The translations under genes and the position numbers were made by a program. The notes under the pieces are model-generated. The model made no database searches, was not told the origin of the DNA, and saw only the letters and a list, made by a program, of their open reading frames with translations. This document shows positions 8,808 to 18,000 of a stretch of 64,000 bases of DNA, one piece after another; position 1 is the stretch's first letter, and each line of letters starts with the position of its first letter. Source of the stretch: Beijerinckiaceae bacterium (GTDB lineage Bacteria; Pseudomonadota; Alphaproteobacteria; Rhizobiales; Beijerinckiaceae); contig WSYC01000004.1 in the NCBI GenBank assembly GCA_009773635.1, positions 57,223 to 121,222 of the forward strand, read 5' to 3'.

Positions 8808-10121
8808 ATGAGCACGCCCGCCGCCTTTCTCGCGCGCTTTCAGGCGCTGCACCCGAAAAAGATCGACCTGACGCTCGGGCGCACCGAGCGTTTGCTCGAA
8901 AAGCTCGGCAACCCCGAGCGGAAACTGCCGCCGCTGATCCATGTCGCCGGCACCAACGGCAAGGGCTCAACGATCGCCTTCATGCGGGCGATGCTGGAGG
9001 CTTCCGGTGCCAGGGTCCATGTTTTTACCTCGCCGCACCTCGTGCGTTTCAACGAGCGCATCCGGCTCGGACGCCTTGGCGGCGGCGTCCTCGTGACCGA
9101 CGAGCAACTGGCAGCAGCCTGTGCCCGCGTCGAGGCGGTGAACGCGGGCGATCCCATCACGTTCTTTGAAATCACCACAGCCCTCGCCTTTGATCTCTTT
9201 CACCGGCATCCGGCGGATTTCGTGCTGATGGAGGTCGGGCTCGGCGGGCGGTTTGATTCGACGAATGTCGTCCAGCATCCGGCCGCGACCATCATCACGC
9301 CGATCTCGATCGATCACCGGGAGTTTCTCGGGGATACCGTCGAGAAGATCGCGTTGGAGAAGGCGGGCATCCTCAAGCGCGGCGCGCCGGCCATTCTCGC
9401 CGAGCAGGATCAGACGGCGGTGGATATCTGCCTCAAAGAGGCAGCTCGACTTGGTGTGACACCGCTGGTCGGCGGGCAGGATTTCCAGGCCTATGAAGAG
9501 CGCGGGCGGCTCGTTTATCAGGCCGAAGACAGGGTGCTGGATCTGCCGTTGCCACGGCTTGTCGGCCGGCACCAGATCCTCAACGCCGCAACCGCGATTA
9601 CCGCGCTGCTGAAAGTTGCGCCCGCGCGCATGACCCATGCGGCCATCGAGGCCGGGTTGCAGGCCGTGGAATGGCCGGGGCGCTTCCAGCGCCTCACGGG
9701 GCGGCTGTCACAGCTTGCTCCCGAGGGCAGCGAACTCTGGCTCGATGGCGGCCACAACGCCGATGGCGCCCGTGTGCTCGCCGAGGTGCTCAGCGCGCTC
9801 GAGGAGCGCAGCCCGCGCCCTCTCGTGCTGATCGCCGGAACCATGGCGCGCAAGAACGCGGCGGAAATTCTCCGGCCCTTCGTCGGACTTGTGCAGGAGT
9901 TTCTGGCGGTCGAGGTGCCGCATGAGGGCGCCCGCCCGGCGGCGGAGATGGCGGCAGCGGCACGTGCGCTCGGCATTCCCGCTGCACAGGCGGGCTCGAT
10001 CGAGGAAAGCCTTGGCTTCCTCGCCGCCCGGCACTGGCCGGAGCCGCCGCGCATTGCCATCACCGGCTCGCTTTATCTGGCCGGTGATGTGCTGGTTGCG
10101 GATGGTTCGCTGCCGGCCTGA
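8808..10121 (+). CDS. folC: bifunctional folylpolyglutamate / dihydrofolate synthase
   Basis: Mur-ligase-family enzyme adding glutamate to dihydropteroate and folates, 437 residues. Visible motifs are the ATP loop HVAGTNGKGST (about 45-55), the ordered EVGLGGRFDSTNVV stretch, PISIDHREFLGDT, the carbamate-lysine region EKAGILK, and the Mur-type C-terminal start LWLDGGHNADGA. The ATG at 8808 overlaps the end of the accD-folC intergenic hairpin region. It is the last plus-strand gene before the convergent trxA-addA-addB block. Confidence 0.95.
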   Translation: MSTPAAFLARFQALHPKKIDLTLGRTERLLEKLGNPERKLPPLIHVAGTNGKGSTIAFMRAMLEASGARVHVFTSPHLVRFNERIRLGRLGGGVLVTDEQLAAACARVEAVNAGDPITFFEITTALAFDLFHRHPADFVLMEVGLGGRFDSTNVVQHPAATIITPISIDHREFLGDTVEKIALEKAGILKRGAPAILAEQDQTAVDICLKEAARLGVTPLVGGQDFQAYEERGRLVYQAEDRVLDLPLPRLVGRHQILNAATAITALLKVAPARMTHAAIEAGLQAVEWPGRFQRLTGRLSQLAPEGSELWLDGGHNADGARVLAEVLSALEERSPRPLVLIAGTMARKNAAEILRPFVGLVQEFLAVEVPHEGARPAAEMAAAARALGIPAAQAGSIEESLGFLAARHWPEPPRIAITGSLYLAGDVLVADGSLPA

Positions 10122-10125
10122 GCAA

Positions 10126-10452
10126 TCAGGCCGACGTGGTGATCCACTTCGACAGGTCGCTCTTCGAGCCGGCACCGACCTTGGTGGCCGCGAGCTTGCC
10201 GTCCTTGAACAGCATCAGCGTCGGGATCGAGCGGATGCCATAGGTCGCGGCGATTTCCTGGTTCTCGTCGACATTGACCTTGGCGATCTTGACCTTGCCG
10301 GCCATCTCGCCCGCAATCTCTTCGAGCGCCGGGGCGATCATCTTGCACGGGCCGCACCAGGGGGCCCAGAAATCGACGACCACCGGCTCGGCGGATTGCA
10401 GGACATCGGCGGCGAAGCTCTTGTCGGTGACAACGTGTGTATTGGCGCCCAT
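10126..10452 (-). CDS. trxA: thioredoxin
   Basis: A 108-residue disulfide reductase with the redox motif WCGPC at residues 32-36, the upstream VVVDFWAP strand, and the cis-proline loop [14 protein letters not shown]. The ATG at 10452 is preceded by AGGAAGG at an eight-base spacing; a further in-frame ATG at 10470 has no such site. It is convergent with folC, with only four bases between stop codons, and downstream of addA, a linkage seen across Hyphomicrobiales. Confidence 0.96.
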   Translation of the reverse strand: MGANTHVVTDKSFAADVLQSAEPVVVDFWAPWCGPCKMIAPALEEIAGEMAGKVKIAKVNVDENQEIAATYGIRSIPTLMLFKDGKLAATKVGAGSKSDLSKWITTSA

Positions 10453-10535
10453 GACCGGGTCCTTCCTCAAGATGAAATCATTCGTCCCCTAACGTAGGGA
10501 CCCGGCGTTACGGAATCAAGAACGGCCTCGCGCGC

Positions 10536-13500
10536 TCAACCGGATGTGATCACCGCGAAGGTCGCGTCGAGCACTGTCGCAGGGATGGGGTCGAGCACGC
10601 CGGTTTCGGTCCAGAGCACGCTGCAGGCGATGGCGCGTGTCGGATAGATCGCCCGGAGAACGGTGCGATAGAGCGCCATCTGCCGGGTGATCACGGCATC
10701 GGCCGCAGCGGGGCGCGGCTGACCGGTCTTGAGATCGATGATCTCGATCGTGGCATGATCGACGACAAGCCGATCGATCCGCGCGGAAACGAGGCGGCTT
10801 TTGCCATCCGCCAGCGTGATATTGCCGGCGACGGCAACTTCGGCGCGCGAATTCGGACCAAAGATCCGCGCCATGGAATCGCTGGACAGAACCTTGAGGA
10901 CCGGAGCCAGCAACGTCTCGGCGGCATCACGTCCGAGCTCGGGTGCAAAACGGGCCAGCAAAGCCAGTCCGGCCTCCCGTTGCGCTTCACTCGCCACGGA
11001 AGGCAGATATTCGTAGAGCTGGTGCAGCAGAATGCCGCGCCGCCGGGCGAACACACTTTCAGTGGTCTCCCCTGATTCCAAATCAGCCCGCTCCGGCATC
11101 ACCACCCGGGAGCCCGGCTTCGAGGGTCGCAGCGGCGGCTGGGGTTGATCCGGCCTTGGTGCCGGGCGCGTCAACCATTCCGGCAAGGCGGTGCCTGCCC
11201 GTGATGCCGGGGCTTTGTCATGGGCGGGCGCGGCGGGCGGGACGGCGGAGACGAGGCGACGGATGGTGCCGTCAGCGGCTTTCCCCGTCATCTGCACCAT
11301 GCCCGGCATGGTTGAAAACCCTGCCTCCATCAGGTGATACCACGAGTATTCCATGGGATCATCCGGCGGAGGCTTGGGTTGGCCGGTTTCGAGTTCCTTC
11401 TTCGTCAGCTTGCCGGCGTAGCCACCGACATAGAGCCGATCCGCCGCGCGGGTCATGCCGACGTAAAGGAGGCGGCGATATTCCGCGAGGAGCTTGCGGC
11501 GCTGGCTTTGCCGCTCGTTGCGCATCAGCGCGGGCTCGCCCGCCTTGGTGCCCGCCCAGAGCAGCAGTGGCATGGTAGCGTTGCTCAGCAGGAAGGCCGG
11601 TTTTTCCTTGCCGCGATCGGGCTTGTCGATGGTGTCGCCGAGGAAGACGATCCGGCCTTCGAGGCCCTTGGCACCGTGCACGGTCATCACGCGGACGCGG
11701 TTGCCGCCCTGTTCGAGATCGCGCTTGATCTCGGTTTCGCGCTCGCGCTGCGCCAATACGAACAGCAGCACCGATCCCGGCGTGGTCAGGGAGAACTCCT
11801 GTGCTTCCGTGAGGAAGGCATCGAGGGGGTCGGCCGCATCGGGCCCGAGGCGGGTGAGGATCGCCTGTCGCCCACTGAGATCCGGCATGCCCGGCGCGGG
11901 CTCGATCAGCAGCGCTGCGAAAAACGCAAGCGGCGAATGCGTCCGCGCAGCCCGGTGCAGCGCCTGAAGGCGATCCGCGATGGTGCGGAGGCCGGGGTCC
12001 TCCGCCGCCTGCACGGCATCCCAGAGCGAGCCGGCGCGGTTTCGCGCAAGCGGCTCCAGCGCACTCTCGCTGATGCCGAACAGCGGCGATTTCAGCGCCG
12101 TCGCCAGCGCGAGATCATCGCTTTTCAGCAGCACGGCTTCGGCGATGACGAGGAGATCACGGATGGCGATCTCGGCCTGAAGCTTCAACCGATCGGCCCC
12201 TGCGACCGGGATTTTCCGCATTTTCAGGGCGCGCAGCATCGCCGAGAAAAAGCGGTTGCGCTGCCGGACGAGAATGACGATATCGCCGGGCTCGATTCGC
12301 CTGCCATCTGCGAGATGGTGTGCACCATCCGACAGCCAGCCGGCGATCTCGTCCGCAATCCGTTCCGCCAGCAGCACGGAAGCATCCTTCGGGCGCACGG
12401 AGGTTTCGCCTTCGTCCCCCGCGGCCTGCGGCCTCTCCGGTGGCCAGATTTCGACCAGACCGGGGAACCTCTGCCGCGCCGCCACGTGTTTTGGCGGCGT
12501 TCCGGAGGCGGTCAGCCCTTCTGCCCGTTCCGCGCGGGCAAAAACGCTGTCGACAGCGCCGAGAATGTCATCGCTGGACCGGAAGGACGAGTTCAGCGCC
12601 ACCGGCGTGCGGATGTTTTTCGGCTGGAGCGAGCGCTCGGCAAAATAAAGCCGGGATTCCTCGAAAACGGCGGGGTCAGCGCCCTGAAACGAGAAGATCG
12701 ACTGTTTCTCGTCGCCGACGACAAAAATCGTCCGCGCGCGCTTCGTCTTGCCCCCGTCTGTCTTGCCCCCGTCTGTCTTGCCTTCGCCGGCGAAGAATTC
12801 GTCGGTCAGCCCGCGCACGATGTCCCACATCTCACGCGTCGTGTCCTGCGCCTCATCGATCAGCACGTGATCGATGGCGGCATCGAGCTTGAGCATGATC
12901 CAGCCCGATTGTCCGGACAGCAGCAGCCGGCGCAGCGCCGCGATCAGATCGTCGAAATCGAGCGCATTCTGCGCGCGCTTGGCCGCGACAAAACGGTCCA
13001 GCACGAATTCAGCGAAAATCAGCAGCGCCAGCGAGCGCGTGAAGGCCCCGAACCGGCGCGTGCGTTCGAGGTGCTCGGCGACATGCGCCTTGGCTTCCGC
13101 CTCGATCACCAGCAGATCGGGGTTTGCATCGCTGACAGGTTTGGCAAAGAAGGCCTTCTTCGTCACCTCGCCCTTGTCGGTAAGGAAGAGATCGAGATAG
13201 GCCGTCTTCCAGGGGGCCGAACGCGCCATGAGGTCCGCGACCGCGTTGATCTCCCCGGCGAATTTCCGCTGCGCATCCGTGCATTTCCGGTTGGCGATGA
13301 TCTGGCCTGCAAGGTCGGCCAGCATGGCGGCCGATAGCGCGCCGGCTTCGAAATCGGCCTCGATGTGCGCGGCGGTTTCGCCGACGGGCACGCCAAGAGC
13401 CTGACGATAGGCCGCCTCGCGGTGGTGGGCATCGGGCGGGGCGGCGTCGCGCATCGCAAGGCCGGAGAGTTCCTTGATGGCCCCGTCCAGCGCCTTGGCG

Positions 13501-14099
13501 AAGGCGTCCGTCCCGCAGGCGGCGAGAATCTCGCTGAACGCCTTGCCGAGCGGGGAGGAGGGCTCGGTGATCGCGGCATCGATCGCCTCTTGGCGTGCCT
13601 GAAGCCGCATCGCAATGGCATCGGGCTCGCCGAGCACGGTGAAATCGAGCGGAACGCCGGATTCAAGCGGGAAAAGATGCAGCACGCGCTCCGCAAAGGC
13701 GTGGATGGTCTGGATCTTGAGGCCACCGGGCGCCTCGATCGCGCGGGCGAACAGCGTGCGGGCGAGCGCCAGCCGCTGCGGCCGGGTCGTGAAGCCTTCG
13801 GGATGCAGCACGCTCAGGGCGCCGATCTCGCGGGTGAGGGTGGCATCGTCGAGTTGAACCCAGCGCGCGAGTTCGGCGAAGATGCGCCCCTGCATTTCCG
13901 CCGCCGCCGCCTTGGTGAAGGTGAGGCAGAGGATACGGTCCGGCGGCACGCCATCAAGCAGCAGGCGGATGACGCGGTTGCGCAGGATCGTCGTCTTGCC
14001 CGAACCGGCGTTGGCGGAAACCCAGGCATCGAGATCGGGCGTTGTGGCCTCGATCCGGATCGCCTTTTCGGCGTCGGGCAGGATCGGCTCGGTTCTCAT
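10536..14099 (-). CDS. addA: double-strand break repair helicase-nuclease AddA
   Basis: Large subunit of the AddAB complex that resects DNA ends for RecA. The 1187 residues carry UvrD/SF1 motifs in order: WVSANAGSGKTT (Walker A, about 27-37), VLIDEAQDTT (motif II), FVVGDEKQSIFSFQGADP (motif III), VRVMTVHGAKGLE (motif V) and LLYVGMTRAADRLYVGG (motif VI). A C-terminal nuclease has SARIDRLVVD and IEIIDLKTGQ. Just before motif III there is an in-frame 15-base tandem duplication giving GKTDGGKTDGGKT. The start overlaps the addB stop by four bases. Confidence 0.96.
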   Translation of the reverse strand: MRTEPILPDAEKAIRIEATTPDLDAWVSANAGSGKTTILRNRVIRLLLDGVPPDRILCLTFTKAAAAEMQGRIFAELARWVQLDDATLTREIGALSVLHPEGFTTRPQRLALARTLFARAIEAPGGLKIQTIHAFAERVLHLFPLESGVPLDFTVLGEPDAIAMRLQARQEAIDAAITEPSSPLGKAFSEILAACGTDAFAKALDGAIKELSGLAMRDAAPPDAHHREAAYRQALGVPVGETAAHIEADFEAGALSAAMLADLAGQIIANRKCTDAQRKFAGEINAVADLMARSAPWKTAYLDLFLTDKGEVTKKAFFAKPVSDANPDLLVIEAEAKAHVAEHLERTRRFGAFTRSLALLIFAEFVLDRFVAAKRAQNALDFDDLIAALRRLLLSGQSGWIMLKLDAAIDHVLIDEAQDTTREMWDIVRGLTDEFFAGEGKTDGGKTDGGKTKRARTIFVVGDEKQSIFSFQGADPAVFEESRLYFAERSLQPKNIRTPVALNSSFRSSDDILGAVDSVFARAERAEGLTASGTPPKHVAARQRFPGLVEIWPPERPQAAGDEGETSVRPKDASVLLAERIADEIAGWLSDGAHHLADGRRIEPGDIVILVRQRNRFFSAMLRALKMRKIPVAGADRLKLQAEIAIRDLLVIAEAVLLKSDDLALATALKSPLFGISESALEPLARNRAGSLWDAVQAAEDPGLRTIADRLQALHRAARTHSPLAFFAALLIEPAPGMPDLSGRQAILTRLGPDAADPLDAFLTEAQEFSLTTPGSVLLFVLAQRERETEIKRDLEQGGNRVRVMTVHGAKGLEGRIVFLGDTIDKPDRGKEKPAFLLSNATMPLLLWAGTKAGEPALMRNERQSQRRKLLAEYRRLLYVGMTRAADRLYVGGYAGKLTKKELETGQPKPPPDDPMEYSWYHLMEAGFSTMPGMVQMTGKAADGTIRRLVSAVPPAAPAHDKAPASRAGTALPEWLTRPAPRPDQPQPPLRPSKPGSRVVMPERADLESGETTESVFARRRGILLHQLYEYLPSVASEAQREAGLALLARFAPELGRDAAETLLAPVLKVLSSDSMARIFGPNSRAEVAVAGNITLADGKSRLVSARIDRLVVDHATIEIIDLKTGQPRPAAADAVITRQMALYRTVLRAIYPTRAIACSVLWTETGVLDPIPATVLDATFAVITSG
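12745..12782. repeat. 15-base tandem repeat inside addA
   Basis: On the plus strand GTCTTGCCCCCGTCT occurs at 12745-12759 and again at 12760-12774, followed by a diverged partial third unit starting GTCTTGCC. It encodes a repeated Gly-Lys-Thr-Asp-Gly stretch in a loop before helicase motif III. Each unit is a whole number of codons, so the frame is unaffected. Confidence 0.85.
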
Positions 14100-17000
14100 G
14101 TGCCGGCCTCGCCCGCTGAACTCTCGAAGGCTTCGCCGTCCTCATCGCTGCCGCCGGTTGCGCTCCACTCCCGCACCCGCGCAAGGTGATCGTAGTCGCC
14201 CTCGCGATCCCTTGCGGCTGGGTTCACGCGCGAGCGGTAGGCGGTCTCGCCGCGCGCGAAGGCGGCAAGTTCGGTTTCAAGCCGCTGCCAGTTCGCTGCA
14301 ATAACCTCGGCGAGCGAGGACGTCCTGGGTTCGATCGGTGCGATGTCGAGCGGCTTGCTGCCGCCGATCGTCACATGCGCGAGCTCGGTGGCCATTGCCG
14401 CCAGCGCCGGCCCGAAGGCGCCACGCAGCGCCATGGCGGCGGTGATGGGGAGTTGCGGCGCGAGCCCGCGCTCGACCGTTGGCGTGCTCGGCGCGGTGCC
14501 GGATTTATAATCGAGGATGGCCAGCGCTCCGTGCGGATCGATCTCGATCCGGTCCGCCTTGCCAGAAATCGTGACGCTGTCGCCTGTCGGAAGATCGATC
14601 GCCAGCCGGCCGCGCGTTTCAGTCAGGATGCGATGCCCGGCAGCGCGCCGCGCGCGGTCGAAGGCCACGAAATCCGGGATGATGCCGATAAAGCGCTGCC
14701 ACCAGAAATGGTAGAGTTCGCGTTCGTGCCGGATGGGCTCGAAAAGCCTGGCTCCGATCTCGCGCAGGTGCTGCGCGGCCAGCTCCGGGTCCTCCGGGGG
14801 CTCGGTCGCGGCATAGGCTTCAAGGCAGGCATGCAGCAAAGTGCCACGCTCGCGGGCGTCCAATGCGGGTTCGATCGGCTCCAGTGGCGCCAGCTTCAGG
14901 ATATGCCGGGCGTAGATCGCATAGGGGTCGCGGCGCAGCGTCTCGATTTCCGTGATCGAGAGTCGCGTTGGCACGCGCGGCGCGGCGGGGATCGGCTCGG
15001 GCGGCGCGACCGGGGCGTAGGGTCCGGGTTCATCGAGGAGGCGGGCCAGCTCAAGCGCACCCTCGCCGCGCATCAGCACACTATCCCACCGCTTCTTGCC
15101 GGCGAACGCCTCGAGGCGACGCAGGAAGCGGGAGGGGATCGCCGGCTGGCCGCCCACCCGCGCTGCGCGCGTCAGGATCACCTGCCGATTGCCAGCGAGC
15201 ATGGCAAAATCATGCGCGCTCTGGCCGATGCGGCGCTCGGGCGGTTGCAGGCCGAGATCAAGCCGCATCGCGCGATTGAGGAACGGGTCTTCCTCCGCGA
15301 CGGGCGGAAAACTGCCCTCGTTGAGTCCACCGACGATCATGCGGCTGGCGGATACAAGACGCGCCTCAAGCGGGCCGAGAATAGCGGCGCGCGGATCACC
15401 GCCCCGAACAGGCGGCACGATGCGCTCGCTCAGAAAGACATCGAAGGCCCCGCCGAGCGCCACCGGTTCCAGCACGCAGTTCTGTCCGTGGGCGCTGATC
15501 TCGGCGAGCATGTCGATCAGCAGGCTTGCGTCGGGGTCAGCATCCAGCGCGCTGGTGCCAAGGTCATCGCGGGTCAGCGTGGTTAGCGTTTCCACGAGAT
15601 CAGCGGCGAAATCCGCGATGGTGCGCGCGGGAGCCCCCGGTGAAAACGGCGCGAAAGCCGCGTCGAGTTCGGCGGAAAACGCCGGCAGCATAGTGCGGAC
15701 TTCAGTCAGAACACGCGCCGCCGCGTCATGCGGGTGCGATGGCGGGTTGGCGAGCGCATGGCGGACGCGATCCGCCAGTGACAGGGTTGGCACGAAATGC
15801 CGACCTCTGAAAACCAGCAGTTCCAGCGCATCGGTCAGGGCATCCAGCCGCTCGGCGGCATGCCCGAGCCGGATCAGCGGATGGCGCAGCAGCGCCAGCA
15901 CCGAGCCGCCATCGCGTTCGCGGGCGGCCCTCAGGAACAGTCGCAACAGGGTGCCGGCCGAGCGCTCGGCGAGGCTGGTACCGGCGGAATCCTCGGCATC
16001 GACGTCCCAGCGCCGGAGCTCTGCAGCAACGCGCCGCGCCAACGTGCGGTCTGCCGTGACAAAGGCAACATCCGCGCCGGGCGTTTCGAGCGTCTCCCGC
16101 ATCAGGATGGCGATGGCCAGCGCCTCCTCGCGCTCATCGGCGGCATCGACGACGCTCAGGCCGTCGAGCGCGGCATGAAGATCGATGGCCTCGATGGCTG
16201 CGCGCCAGCTATCGACGGATTCCGCCGGCCGGAGCGCCTCGGAGAGCATCCGGTTGCGGGCGGTTTCCGCAGCAGTTTCGGGCTCAAGAAGCGGAACATC
16301 GTCGCGCCCGATGCCGATCTCCGCCAGCGTGCGCTTCAGCGCCGCCTGCGGGTGGGCGAAGCGGGTCGCGAGGGTGGCGTCCTCGGCTGCGATCTCGTCC
16401 CAGCCCACCGTATCAAGCCCGAGATCGAGCCCCGGCAGCACCACCGCGCCGTGATCGAGGCGCGAGACCGCGCGCATCAGCCGGGCGGTGGCCGCGACCG
16501 AGCCGGTGGAGCCGATGACAAGGATCGGCGTCGCCGGATCCTCCTGTTCGAGGCGCGCGGCTTCCGCGTCGATGGCATCAAGACGGATATCCATCTCGTC
16601 GCGGGCGCCGGCCTCCGCGAGTGCATTGGGCCAGAATTCGGCGGCGATGCGGAGAAAGGCGCGCGTTTTCTCCCAGTAGGTGTCGAAACGGGCGGGATCA
16701 TAGCCCGGCGGCGCCGTTGATTCGAGGCTGGCGAGCGGCACGCCCGCGATCCGCATTTCGTCGATCAACCGGCCAAGCGCCTCGGAAAGCGCGAGGCTTT
16801 CGCGCACCGAGGCTGCGGCACCGGGGGCATGACCGGGGCTTTCGAGGGCGGCGCGCAGATGGCCGCGCCAGCGCTCGATCAGCGGCAGCAGGCCGAACCG
16901 CCGTGCAACCGGTGTGATGGTTCGGGTTGTCGCCATGAAGGGATCGCCAAGTGCGCTGCCTTCGCCGGCCGCAAAAATCCTGTCGAGCGGGTCACCGGGT

Positions 17001-17242
17001 TCGGCGAGCGGGCGGATGCGCGGCAGGATCGCCGGGCGCGGCGCAAGGGCCTCGGCGAAGGCGGCCTCCAGAATGCGGCGGACACGCTGCGTCGGTACGT
17101 AGATCACAAGATCGGCAAGGCGTGCGGGGTCTGTGCCAAAATCGAGATCGAACAGCCGCCCGTCGAAGAGGGCGCGCACGATGATATCCGCGAAATTCTG
17201 GCCGGGCGCGATGGTCAGGACATGGGGGACCGCGCGCGCCAT
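14096..17242 (-). CDS. addB: double-strand break repair protein AddB
   Basis: Partner of AddA, 1048 residues. It has the alphaproteobacterial AddB form: an N-terminal ADLVIYVPTQRVRRILEAAFAEAL segment in place of a classical Walker A helicase start, a long helicase-like middle with MIVGGLNEGSFPP, and a C-terminal PD-(D/E)XK nuclease domain with GKADRIEIDPHGALAILDYKSG. The stop overlaps the addA start by four bases (ATGA), indicating coupled synthesis. Upstream, only five bases separate it from the MurU-like gene. Confidence 0.94.
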   Translation of the reverse strand: MARAVPHVLTIAPGQNFADIIVRALFDGRLFDLDFGTDPARLADLVIYVPTQRVRRILEAAFAEALAPRPAILPRIRPLAEPGDPLDRIFAAGEGSALGDPFMATTRTITPVARRFGLLPLIERWRGHLRAALESPGHAPGAAASVRESLALSEALGRLIDEMRIAGVPLASLESTAPPGYDPARFDTYWEKTRAFLRIAAEFWPNALAEAGARDEMDIRLDAIDAEAARLEQEDPATPILVIGSTGSVAATARLMRAVSRLDHGAVVLPGLDLGLDTVGWDEIAAEDATLATRFAHPQAALKRTLAEIGIGRDDVPLLEPETAAETARNRMLSEALRPAESVDSWRAAIEAIDLHAALDGLSVVDAADEREEALAIAILMRETLETPGADVAFVTADRTLARRVAAELRRWDVDAEDSAGTSLAERSAGTLLRLFLRAARERDGGSVLALLRHPLIRLGHAAERLDALTDALELLVFRGRHFVPTLSLADRVRHALANPPSHPHDAAARVLTEVRTMLPAFSAELDAAFAPFSPGAPARTIADFAADLVETLTTLTRDDLGTSALDADPDASLLIDMLAEISAHGQNCVLEPVALGGAFDVFLSERIVPPVRGGDPRAAILGPLEARLVSASRMIVGGLNEGSFPPVAEEDPFLNRAMRLDLGLQPPERRIGQSAHDFAMLAGNRQVILTRAARVGGQPAIPSRFLRRLEAFAGKKRWDSVLMRGEGALELARLLDEPGPYAPVAPPEPIPAAPRVPTRLSITEIETLRRDPYAIYARHILKLAPLEPIEPALDARERGTLLHACLEAYAATEPPEDPELAAQHLREIGARLFEPIRHERELYHFWWQRFIGIIPDFVAFDRARRAAGHRILTETRGRLAIDLPTGDSVTISGKADRIEIDPHGALAILDYKSGTAPSTPTVERGLAPQLPITAAMALRGAFGPALAAMATELAHVTIGGSKPLDIAPIEPRTSSLAEVIAANWQRLETELAAFARGETAYRSRVNPAARDREGDYDHLARVREWSATGGSDEDGEAFESSAGEAGT

Positions 17243-17247
17243 CGCCG

Positions 17248-18000
17248 CTATCGATCGACGAGCGAGAGCGCGCGCTCGGCTTCGGCCAGCGCCTCGGGCG
17301 TGCCGACGTGCATGAAGAGCCCGTCAAGCCGGAGGCCGAACAACCGGCCGGCTGCCGCAGCATCGTCGAAAATCCGGTTCAGCGAGAAGATCGCCGGGCG
17401 TCCGGCGAAGCTTTCCGGCTTCAGAATGGCTACGCCGGTATAGGCGAAGGGCGCAACCTCGCCCTTCTCCGGGCGACGCAGGGTTCCGTCCTGGTTGAGG
17501 ACAAAATCACCCCGGTTGCCCCAGCCGATCGTTGTCACCGCCGGGGCGACAAGGAGCAGCACATCCATCGCGGCGGGGTCGAAGGCATTCCGCATCCGGT
17601 CGAGGTTGCTGTGCGGGCCATCAAGCCAGATCGTGTCGGCGTTGAGCGAGAAAAACGGCGCGCCGCCGAACTGGTCGATGACCTTGAGGATACCACCACC
17701 GGAATCGAGGATGCCGTCGCGCTCGTCGGAAATGGTGATTGACGGTGCGGTCCGCCCCTTCACATGCGCGATGATCTGATCCGGCAGGTAGTGGACGTTG
17801 ATGATCGCGCGGGTGACGCCGCCTGCCGCGAGCTGGTCGAGGTTATGATCCAGCAGGGTCTTGCCGCCGGCCTTCACCAGCGGCTTCGGGGTTGTCGCTG
17901 TCAGCGGGCGCATGCGCGTGCCCAGCCCCGCGGCCAGCACCATCGCCATATCCGGCTTGCCTGCCATGTCCGGCTTGCCCGACATGTCCGGCGTGTTCAT
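17248..18000 (-). CDS. murU: MurU-like nucleotidyltransferase (N-acetylmuramate-1-phosphate uridylyltransferase family)
   Basis: Sugar-1-phosphate nucleotidyltransferase of about 250 residues. It opens with the family signature MVLAAGLGTRMRPLTATTPKPLVKAGGKTLLDH and has LNADTIW for metal binding. The adjacent TsaE-AmgK fusion points to the AmgK-MurU cell-wall recycling route, which makes UDP-MurNAc from recovered N-acetylmuramate and bypasses the fosfomycin-sensitive MurA step. The start is uncertain: an 18-base tandem repeat at the 5' end supplies four in-frame ATGs, and the core domain begins at the last one (17949). The first 158 bases overlap the reading frame of the upstream gene. Confidence 0.85.
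   Translation of the reverse strand: MNTPDMSGKPDMAGKPDMAMVLAAGLGTRMRPLTATTPKPLVKAGGKTLLDHNLDQLAAGGVTRAIINVHYLPDQIIAHVKGRTAPSITISDERDGILDSGGGILKVIDQFGGAPFFSLNADTIWLDGPHSNLDRMRNAFDPAAMDVLLLVAPAVTTIGWGNRGDFVLNQDGTLRRPEKGEVAPFAYTGVAILKPESFAGRPAIFSLNRIFDDAAAAGRLFGLRLDGLFMHVGTPEALAEAERALSLVDR

Noticed and set aside
11334-13337. Long plus-strand open frame within addA
   Set aside because: Shadow of AddA; no start context and no domain-like sequence, whereas all AddA helicase motifs are in order on the minus strand.
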